Of a stretch of DNA of 47,338 nucleotides, positions 41,940 through 47,338 are shown one piece after another (the stretch's first letter is position 1; each line of letters begins with the position of its first letter). A program made the position numbers and the translations under genes. The stretch is from Asaia bogorensis (GTDB lineage Bacteria > Pseudomonadota > Alphaproteobacteria > Acetobacterales > Acetobacteraceae). Location of the stretch: assembly GCA_945869965.1 (NCBI GenBank), contig CAMBRC010000024.1, forward strand, positions 1 through 47,338. Direction: 5' to 3'. The notes beneath the pieces were generated by a model that was given only the letters and a program-made list of their open reading frames with translations, was not told the origin of the DNA and did no database searches.

Positions 41940-42881
41940 ATGCCCCGCATCGTCACCGTCGGCATCGCCCAGATGGGCCCGATCCCGCGCAGCCAGTCGC
42001 GCCCCGAGGTGGTGCTGCGCCTGCTCGCCATGATGGAAGACGCCGCCCGCATGGGCTGCGACCTCATCGTCTACACCGAAGCCGCCCTGACCGCCTTCTT
42101 CCCGCACTGGCTCGTCGAGGGCGACCAGGAACTGGACTCCTACTTCGAAGCCACCATGCCCAATCCCGCCGTCCAGCCGCTGTTCGACGCCGCCCGCCGC
42201 CTGCGCATCGGCTTCCACCTCGGCTACTGCGAGCTGGATTTCTCCGAAGGCCGCAAGCGCCGCTTCAACACCTCAATCCTCGTGGGGCGAGACGGCGAGA
42301 TCATCGGCAAATACCGCAAGATCCACCTCCCCGGCGGCCACGACTTCATCCCCGGCAATCCGTTCCAGAACCTGGAAAAGCGCTACTTCGAAGTCGGCAA
42401 TCTCGGCTGGCCGGTCTGGAACGCCTTCGGCGGCCGCATCGGCATGATGATTTGCAACGACCGCCGCTGGCCCGAAGCCTATCGCGTCATGGGCCTCCAG
42501 GGCGTGGAACTCATCATCCTCGGCTACAACACGCCCGTCCACAACCCCGCGATGCCCGAAACCGACGACCTCGGCAATTTCCACAACCACATCGTCATGT
42601 CCGCCGGTGCCTACCAGAACGGCACCTTCGTCGCCGCCGCCGCTAAGGCCGGCATTGAGGAAGGCGTCGACCAGATCGGCCAATCCTCCATCTTCGCCCC
42701 CTCCGGCGAACTCCTCACCCGCTGCGTCAGCCTGGGCGACGAACTCCAAGTCGCCCGCTGCGACCTCGACCTTTGTGCCAGCTATAAGACGAGCATTTTC
42801 AACTTCGCCAAGCACCGCCGGCCGGAGCATTACGGGCTGATCGTTGAGCGGACCGGGGCAGGGGAGCCACTAGGAAGGTAA
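41940..42881 (+). CDS. N-carbamoyl-D-amino acid hydrolase (nitrilase superfamily)
   Basis: This is a D-carbamoylase type enzyme of 313 residues that hydrolyses N-carbamoyl-D-amino acids to D-amino acid, CO2 and NH3. The catalytic triad sits at the positions known for the Agrobacterium enzyme: Glu 47, Lys 127 (GKYRKIHL) and Cys 172 (MMICNDRRWPE). The surrounding GFHLGYCELDFSEGRKRRF and LGYNTPVHNP are also family specific. It starts at ATG 41940 after CTCCGGGAGGACCGCC, a good site. No hydantoinase gene is in the window, so the carbamoyl substrate source is unclear. An L-type or ureido-specific M20 hydrolase is encoded at 13445-14683. Confidence 0.92.
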   Translation: MPRIVTVGIAQMGPIPRSQSRPEVVLRLLAMMEDAARMGCDLIVYTEAALTAFFPHWLVEGDQELDSYFEATMPNPAVQPLFDAARRLRIGFHLGYCELDFSEGRKRRFNTSILVGRDGEIIGKYRKIHLPGGHDFIPGNPFQNLEKRYFEVGNLGWPVWNAFGGRIGMMICNDRRWPEAYRVMGLQGVELIILGYNTPVHNPAMPETDDLGNFHNHIVMSAGAYQNGTFVAAAAKAGIEEGVDQIGQSSIFAPSGELLTRCVSLGDELQVARCDLDLCASYKTSIFNFAKHRRPEHYGLIVERTGAGEPLGR

Positions 42882-42888
42882 GAAAGAT

Positions 42889-43004
42889 GTTCTTTTTTGA
42901 AAAAAAGAACTAAAAAACTTCTATCCATTTGCGCCGAGCGAACTCGGATAGTCACGGCGCCAATGGATAAAGTTTTTTTGCTTCTTTTTGTTCACAAAAA
43001 GAAG
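42889..43004. repeat. AT-rich paired-hairpin repeat, family B copy 4
   Basis: Hairpin one is GTTCTTTTTT/AAAAAAGAAC (42889-42898 with 42901-42910). Hairpin two is CTTCTTTTTGT/ACAAAAAGAAG (42981-42991 with 42994-43004). The arms CTTCTATCCATTTGCGCC and GGCGCCAATGGATAAAG lie between them. This is the clearest copy of the complete element. It starts 7 bases after the D-carbamoylase stop and separates two codirectional genes. Confidence 0.9.
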
Positions 43005-43041
43005 AATCTTGCCTTGAACTGACTGCCTCGGGGAAACCGCC

Positions 43042-44220
43042 ATGACCGCCTTCCAGACCGCCGTCCTCGCCGCCCTCCCGGACGACCACGCCGCCGCCAC
43101 CCTGGCCGGCCGTGCCTGGCGCCCAGACGCCGGCGGCCCCAGCGTCATCGCCATCCGCAACGCCGAGGCCTTCGACATCACCGCCGCCTACCCCACCATG
43201 CGCGACCTCTGCGAACAGCCCGACCCCGCCGCCGCCTTACGCGCCGCCAAGGGCGAATCCCTAGGCCCCATCAGCGACATTCTCGCCAACACCCCGCCCG
43301 AACACCGCAACCCTGCCAAACCCTGGCTCCTAACCCCCATCGACCTGCAAGCCGTCAAGGCCGCCGGCGTCACCTTCCCCATCGCCATGCTCGAACGCGT
43401 CATCGAGGAGCGCGCCCGCGGCGACCTCGCCGCCGCCGCCGGCCTGCGCGCGGAGGTCACCGCCCTGATCGGCGACGACCTCACCCGTCTCAAGCCAGGC
43501 TCGCCCGAGGCTGCCAAGCTGAAGGAGATGCTGATCGCCCGCGGCGCCTGGAGCCAGTATCTCGAAGTCGGCATCGGCCCGGACGCCGAGATCTTCACCA
43601 AGGCCCAGCCCATGGCCGCCATCGGCACCGGCATGGACGCCGGCGTCAACCCAGTCTCCACCTGGAACAATCCCGAACCCGAAGTCGTCCTCGTCGTCGC
43701 CAGCACCGGCCGCATCGTCGGCGCCACCCTGGGTAACGACGTCAATTTGCGCGATGTCGAGGGCCGCTCCGCCCTGCTGCTCTCCAAGGCCAAGGACAAC
43801 AACGCCTCGGCCGCAATCGGCCCCTTCATCCGCTTCCTCGACCAAAGCTTCGGCCTGGACGACCTGCGCACAACGACCGTCTCGCTGACGGTCGCCGGCA
43901 CCGACAATTTCCGCCTCGAAGGCGCATCCTCCATGACCAAAATCGCCCGCGACATCACCGACCTCGCCGCTCAGATGGTCAACGCCCACCACCGCTTCCC
44001 CGACGGCGCCGTGCTCTACTGCGGCACCATGTTCGCCCCGATCGATGACCGCGGCGCCCCCGGCAAAGGCTTCACCCACAAGACCGGCGACATCGTCACC
44101 ATCGCCACCCCGAAACTCGGCCGCCTGGTCAACCGCATCAAACCCACCGACCAATGTGCCCCCTGGGACTTCGGCATCGCTGCCCTAATGCGCAACCTGG
44201 CCAAGCGAGGCTTGCTGTAA
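43042..44220 (+). CDS. Fumarylacetoacetate hydrolase (FAH) family protein
   Basis: This is a 392-residue FAH-family enzyme. The C-terminal FAH fold shows the metal-site region WNNPEPEVVLVVASTGRIVG followed by GNDVNLRDVEGRSALLLSKA. The unusually long N-terminal half is shared with a group of alphaproteobacterial FAH proteins, some of which are dehydratases for 2-keto-3-deoxy sugar acids. Its neighbours (sugar lactonase, hydroxyacid oxidase) support a role in sugar-acid or hydroxy-acid catabolism, but the reaction is not settled. ATG 43042 fits a normal start. The stop codon overlaps the start of the LysE gene. Confidence 0.85.
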   Translation: MTAFQTAVLAALPDDHAAATLAGRAWRPDAGGPSVIAIRNAEAFDITAAYPTMRDLCEQPDPAAALRAAKGESLGPISDILANTPPEHRNPAKPWLLTPIDLQAVKAAGVTFPIAMLERVIEERARGDLAAAAGLRAEVTALIGDDLTRLKPGSPEAAKLKEMLIARGAWSQYLEVGIGPDAEIFTKAQPMAAIGTGMDAGVNPVSTWNNPEPEVVLVVASTGRIVGATLGNDVNLRDVEGRSALLLSKAKDNNASAAIGPFIRFLDQSFGLDDLRTTTVSLTVAGTDNFRLEGASSMTKIARDITDLAAQMVNAHHRFPDGAVLYCGTMFAPIDDRGAPGKGFTHKTGDIVTIATPKLGRLVNRIKPTDQCAPWDFGIAALMRNLAKRGLL

Positions 44221-44834
44221 TGGACTGGGCCCTCTACGCCGCCTTCGCCGCCGCCACCGCAATCCTCATCCTGATCCCCGGCCCCATCGTCGCCCTGATC
44301 GTCTCCAACGCGGTGGCCTACGGTACCCGCTTCGGCCTGCTCACAATCCTCGGCTCCGGCCTGGCCATGGTGCTGCACATGATCGTCATCACCTTCGGCA
44401 TGTCCGCCGCCCTCGGCGCCCTCGGCCACTGGTTCGAACTCCTGCGTTGGGCCGGCGTCGCCTACCTCGTCTACCTCGGCATCCAGGCCCTGCGCGCGCC
44501 CGCCATCGACCTGACCAAAATCCGCCCCCAACCCAAATCCGCCCGAAACATTGTCTTCCGCGGCTTCCTCGTCGCCCTCTCCAACCCGAAGACCCTGGCC
44601 TTCTACGGCGCCTTCTTCCCGCAATTCATCAGCCCAGACCTCGCCCTGGCCCCGCAACTCGCCGTGCTCTGTGTCACCTTCGTGGTGATCGGCGTCGCCA
44701 TCGACAGCCTCTGGGCCCTGCTCGCCGGCCGCCTCCGCCGCCTCCTCGCCATGCACGGAAAGTGGCGCAACCGCATCACCGGCGGGCTGCTGATCGGAGC
44801 GGGCGCCGGGCTGGCGATGGTCAGGAAGACATAG
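44220..44834 (+). CDS. LysE/RhtB-family amino acid exporter
   Basis: This is a 204-residue inner-membrane protein with about six hydrophobic helices. The characteristic N-terminal ILILIPGPIVALIVSNAVAY corresponds to the RhtB-family PGP motif. It is followed by GLLTILGSGLAMVLHMIVIT and the conserved RGFLVALSNPKTLAFYGAFF block. The substrate (amino acid or analogue) cannot be predicted. ATG 44220 overlaps the FAH stop (TAATG), so the two are translationally coupled. A family B repeat follows at 44841. Confidence 0.9.
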   Translation: MDWALYAAFAAATAILILIPGPIVALIVSNAVAYGTRFGLLTILGSGLAMVLHMIVITFGMSAALGALGHWFELLRWAGVAYLVYLGIQALRAPAIDLTKIRPQPKSARNIVFRGFLVALSNPKTLAFYGAFFPQFISPDLALAPQLAVLCVTFVVIGVAIDSLWALLAGRLRRLLAMHGKWRNRITGGLLIGAGAGLAMVRKT

Positions 44835-44840
44835 CAAGCA

Positions 44841-44958
44841 GTTCTTTTTTGAAAAAAAGAACCAAAAAACTTTCATCCCTTTGCGCCCGTCTTTGACGGC
44901 TAAGCCGGATGCAAAATGGATAAAAGTCTTTTTGCTTCTTTTTCTTCAGAAAAAGAAG
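44841..44958. repeat. AT-rich paired-hairpin repeat, family B copy 5
   Basis: Hairpin one is GTTCTTTTTT/AAAAAAGAAC (44841-44850 with 44853-44862). Hairpin two is CTTCTTTTTC/GAAAAAGAAG (44935-44944 with 44949-44958). TTTCATCCCTTTGCGCC lies on the left arm and GCAAAATGGATAAAAG on the right. It starts 6 bases after the LysE stop (TAGCAAGCA) and ends 9 bases from the SMP-30 stop. It sits between convergent genes, where it could serve as a terminator for both. Confidence 0.88.
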
Positions 44959-44967
44959 GATATTTCT

Positions 44968-45828
44968 TCAATACGCATACCTAGCCTCCGGCAATCCTTT
45001 CACCCCAACATCGATCGCAAACAGCCCCCCTGCCGCTGGCTGCTTCGCCCGCGCCTCGTCGCGCAACCCCTGGTACGCTGACACGATAAACAGCGTCCCC
45101 AAATCCGGCCCGCCAAACGCGCAACTCGTGATATTCGAGGCAGGAACAGGCACCACCCGATCCACCGACCCATCCGGCGCAAACCGCGTCACCCGCCAGC
45201 CGCCGTAATTGGCGCTCCACAGATACCCCTCGGCATCCACCGTCCCCCCATCCGCCACCATCGGGGCCGGCAGCGAGGCAAACACCCGCCTCTCCCCAAT
45301 CGCCCCACTCGCCGGGTCATACGGAAACGCCCAGATCACCCGTTTCGGACTGTCCGAGAAATACATCGTCCGCCCATCCGGCGACCAGCACAGCGAATTC
45401 GGAATCTCGATCCCGTCGAGAACCTTCGTGCACCCGCCACCATCAAGCCGATACAGGAACCCGCTCGCCTTCTCGTCCCCGGCCCGCATCGTCCCCACCC
45501 AGAACCGCCCCTGCCGGTCGCACTTGCCGTCATTGAACCGCAGCCCGGCATGATGCCCTGGCGCATCGGCGATCTTCGCAATCCCCCCCGTGGCGGGATC
45601 AAACACCGACAGCGCCGACTTCAGCGCCACCAGAATTCCCCCACTCTCGCGCAACGCCAGGGACCCCACCTGCTCCGGCATCGCCCAACTCGTCACCGCA
45701 TCGTCCTTGAGCCGCCGCACCGCCGGCGCCCGGATATCAACCCAGTACAGCGCCTCCTCCCGCCCGCACCAAACCGGCCCCTCGCCCAGCAAATCCAATG
45801 TCTCGCCCACCCGCCGCAAACCCGCCAT
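44968..45828 (-). CDS. SMP-30/gluconolactonase-family lactonase
   Basis: This is a six-bladed beta-propeller, 286 residues, with the SMP-30 metal-binding residues. Glu 16 is in LGEGPVW, there is an Asn in FNDGKCDRQGRFWVGTMRAG and in IPNSLCWSPDGRTMYFSDS, and an Asp near the VADGGTVDAEGYLWSANYGG block. Such enzymes hydrolyse sugar lactones such as glucono- or arabinolactone to aldonic acids. ATG 45828 has GGGGAG about 7 bases upstream; a GTG at 45870 is a less likely start. It is divergent from the hydroxyacid oxidase gene with 71 bases between them, so they may share a regulatory region. Confidence 0.9.
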   Translation of the reverse strand: MAGLRRVGETLDLLGEGPVWCGREEALYWVDIRAPAVRRLKDDAVTSWAMPEQVGSLALRESGGILVALKSALSVFDPATGGIAKIADAPGHHAGLRFNDGKCDRQGRFWVGTMRAGDEKASGFLYRLDGGGCTKVLDGIEIPNSLCWSPDGRTMYFSDSPKRVIWAFPYDPASGAIGERRVFASLPAPMVADGGTVDAEGYLWSANYGGWRVTRFAPDGSVDRVVPVPASNITSCAFGGPDLGTLFIVSAYQGLRDEARAKQPAAGGLFAIDVGVKGLPEARYAY

Positions 45829-45899
45829 CGCACTGCTCCCCACCTTGTCGCCTCCCGGCGAGCCTGTCACAAACTGGGGAACAAACGAAGAGGCCCTCC

Positions 45900-46991
45900 A
45901 TGGCGCGCAGCAACATCGACCACCAGTTCCTGAACCTCCACGAGTTCATCAAGGCCGCCCACCTCAAGCTGAACCGCAACATCTGGGACTACCTGATCGG
46001 CGGCGCAGAAACCGAAACCACACTCCGCCGCAACCGCCTGGCCCTGGACAGCGTCGCCTTCCGCCCCCGCGCCCTGGTCGACGTGCACGACATCGACACC
46101 TCGTCCAGCTTCTTCGGCCGCGACATCCGCCTCCCCGTCGCCCTTGCCCCGGTCGGCTCCCTCGAATCCTTCGAACCCGGCGGCGGTGCCACCGCGGCCC
46201 AAGGTGCCGGCGAATACGGCGTCCCCATCTTCGTCTCCTCCGTCACCCAGCCAGGCCTCGAAGCCATCGCCGCCGCCGGCACCGGCCCCAAGGTCTTCCA
46301 GCTTTACGTCCGCGGCGACGACGACTGGACCTCGGACCACGTCAAGCGCGCAATCGATTCCGGCTACGACGCATTCTGCATCACCATCGACACCGCAATG
46401 CTCAGCCGCCGTGAACGCGACGTCGCCAAGCGCTTCCGTGCCCCCTGGCGCACCCGCAGCGTCGGCATGGAATACCAGGCCGGCCTGAACTGGCAGAACA
46501 TCGAAACCTTCAAATCCCGCCACAAGATCCCCCTGATCCTCAAGGGCATCGCCACCGCCGAAGACGCCAGTCGCGCCGTCGATACCGGCGTCGAAGCCGT
46601 CTACGTCTCCAACCATGGCGGCCGCCAACTCGACCACGGCCGCGGCTCCCTCGATGTCCTCCCGGAAGTCGTCCAAGCCGTCGCCGGCCGCGCCAAAGTC
46701 TACGTCGACGGCGGCTTCAGCCGCGGCACCGACATCCTCAAGGCCATCGCCCTAGGCGCCGACCTCGTCGTCATCGGCCGCCTCTACCTCTACGCCCTGG
46801 CCGCCGACGGCGCGCCCGGCATCGTCCGCCTGCTGGAGATCCTCGAAGACGAAGTCACCGCCGCCCTCGGCCTCTGCGGCGTCACCAGCTTCGCCGACCT
46901 CAACCCAACCTACGTCCGCGCCGCTCCGCCGGTCACCGAACCCCACGTCCACAGCGCTTTCCCGCTGCTGCGCCTGGGCGAAGGGTACTAG
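45900..46991 (+). CDS. FMN-dependent alpha-hydroxy-acid oxidase/dehydrogenase
   Basis: This is a TIM-barrel flavoenzyme of the LldD/glycolate oxidase/lactate monooxygenase family, 363 residues, oxidising (S)-2-hydroxyacids to 2-oxoacids. The active-site His is in VSNHGGRQLDHGRGSLD and the substrate-binding Lys region in LILKGIATAEDASRAVDTG. FRPRALVDVHDIDTSSSFFG, then LPVALAPVGSLESF, form the N-terminal FMN-site blocks. The exact substrate (lactate, glycolate, mandelate) cannot be told. ATG 45900 has AGAGG 7 bases upstream. A family A palindrome starts about 20 bases after the stop. Confidence 0.92.
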   Translation: MARSNIDHQFLNLHEFIKAAHLKLNRNIWDYLIGGAETETTLRRNRLALDSVAFRPRALVDVHDIDTSSSFFGRDIRLPVALAPVGSLESFEPGGGATAAQGAGEYGVPIFVSSVTQPGLEAIAAAGTGPKVFQLYVRGDDDWTSDHVKRAIDSGYDAFCITIDTAMLSRRERDVAKRFRAPWRTRSVGMEYQAGLNWQNIETFKSRHKIPLILKGIATAEDASRAVDTGVEAVYVSNHGGRQLDHGRGSLDVLPEVVQAVAGRAKVYVDGGFSRGTDILKAIALGADLVVIGRLYLYALAADGAPGIVRLLEILEDEVTAALGLCGVTSFADLNPTYVRAAPPVTEPHVHSAFPLLRLGEGY

Positions 46992-47010
46992 GCATGGGAG
47001 AGACTGCGGC

Positions 47011-47188
47011 GAGGAAGGCTGGCCAGGGGCTTTGCCCCTGGACCCTCAACCATTCAGCGCCTTCGGCAAGGGGGGGCATCGACACCTTCATCAAGGCCTG
47101 GATGCCCCCCCTTGCCGAAGGCGCTCAAACGAATGGGGTCTGGGGCCGCCGGCCCCAGCGGGTCCAGGGCAGAGCCCTGGCCTTCCTT
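47011..47188. repeat. GC-rich nested palindrome, family A copy 5
   Basis: The outer arms GAGGAAGG...GGCCAGGG from 47011 pair with CCCTGGCCTTCCTTAC, ending at 47188. The central perfect 25-bp inverted repeat is 47056-47080 with 47101-47125. The flanking modules CCAGGGGC-TTT-GCCCCTGG, GGGGCC-GCC-GGCCCC and CCAGGGC-AGA-GCCCTGG match the copy at 7521-7751, which carries two additional blocks. The right end overlaps the stop codon of the following minus-strand gene. Confidence 0.9.
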
Positions 47189-47338
47189 ACCCTTCCAGCC
47201 CCCGCACCAGCAGCGCGATCCCCTGCCCATGCCAGCGTTGCACTGCCTTATGGTCGGCGCCCAGCAGGGTGCCGAGTCGGCGCCACGGATAGAGGTGCCG
47301 TCCGGTGGTCGGGCTGACCAGCATCCGGCAGGCGACGA
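47187..47338 (-). CDS. C-terminal fragment of an unidentified protein, gene cut by window edge
   Basis: About 49 codons of an open minus-strand frame run from the window edge to a TAA at 47187-47189. The end reads ...CRMLVSPTTGRHLYPWRRLG, then TLLGADHKAVQRWHGQGIAL, LVRGLEG. The tail (LGADHKAVQRWHGQGI) looks like a helix-turn-helix, in the style of small phage- or chromosome-encoded DNA-binding proteins. I cannot name the family with confidence. The start and most of the protein lie outside the window. Its stop codon lies in the arm of the family A palindrome. Confidence 0.5.
   Translation of the reverse strand, partial: VACRMLVSPTTGRHLYPWRRLGTLLGADHKAVQRWHGQGIALLVRGLEG

Noticed and set aside
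44968-45870. Longer SMP-30 start at GTG 45870
   Set aside because: ATG 45828 has a better ribosome-binding site and matches the usual start of the fold.

Overview
The window is a GC-rich (third codon positions almost always G or C) Gram-negative chromosomal segment. The lipid A / outer-membrane block bamA-skp-lpxD-fabZ-lpxA, the many Tat- or Sec-exported solute-binding proteins, the VEP1-like reductase and the protein styles point to an alphaproteobacterium, most likely Rhodospirillales/Acetobacteraceae. That placement is inference from protein style, not from a marker search. No rRNA, tRNA, CRISPR array, prophage or transposase gene was seen.

Layout. 0-5.8 kb: envelope biogenesis (bamA, cut by the window edge, then skp, lpxD, fabZ, lpxA). 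5.9-7.5 kb: an orphan peptide-type solute-binding protein. 7.7-14.7 kb: a run of minus-strand genes (universal stress protein, SDR oxidoreductase, metallo-hydrolase, VEP1/PRISE reductase, a large CAP/Calx-beta/RTX-like secreted protein, M20 carbamoylase). 14.9-18.2 kb: nicotinamidase convergent with a DUF1800-DUF1501 pair. 18.4-22.6 kb: an elongation factor G gene outside any str operon, then an acyl-CoA ligase bracketed by a direct repeat. 22.8-25.7 kb: a MazEF-type toxin-antitoxin pair, a GST, a proline-rich unknown and an EamA transporter. 25.7-28 kb: a frameshifted trypsin-like protease coupled to a second peptide-type binding protein. 28.2-34 kb: CPBP protease, Zn alcohol dehydrogenase, SPFH/NfeD pair and a third, larger binding protein. 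34-39.6 kb: LLM flavin oxidoreductase, DUF445, a Zur-box-controlled znuCB pair without znuA, and RidA coupled to a K+ channel. 39.6-47 kb: a sugar epimerase and DegT aminotransferase, D-carbamoylase, FAH-family enzyme, LysE exporter, SMP-30 lactonase and a 2-hydroxyacid oxidase. A C-terminal gene fragment closes the window.

Most genes are housekeeping or generic catabolism/transport. The most unusual material lies between them. Two families of structured intergenic palindromes recur five times each. Family A is GC-rich, with arms that themselves fold into mini-hairpins, and its ends sit at or within a few bases of stop codons. Family B is AT-rich, made of GTTCTTTTTT and CTTCTTTTT hairpins around an ATGGATAAA-type inverted repeat. 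Both often carry the word AGCAAG at their edge. In addition, the plus strand looks G-rich from about 31.0 to 39.6 kb regardless of gene direction, while the flanks look C-rich, which suggests an inverted or inserted segment.

All functional statements rest on motifs read by eye. No homology search, structure prediction or composition calculation was run.
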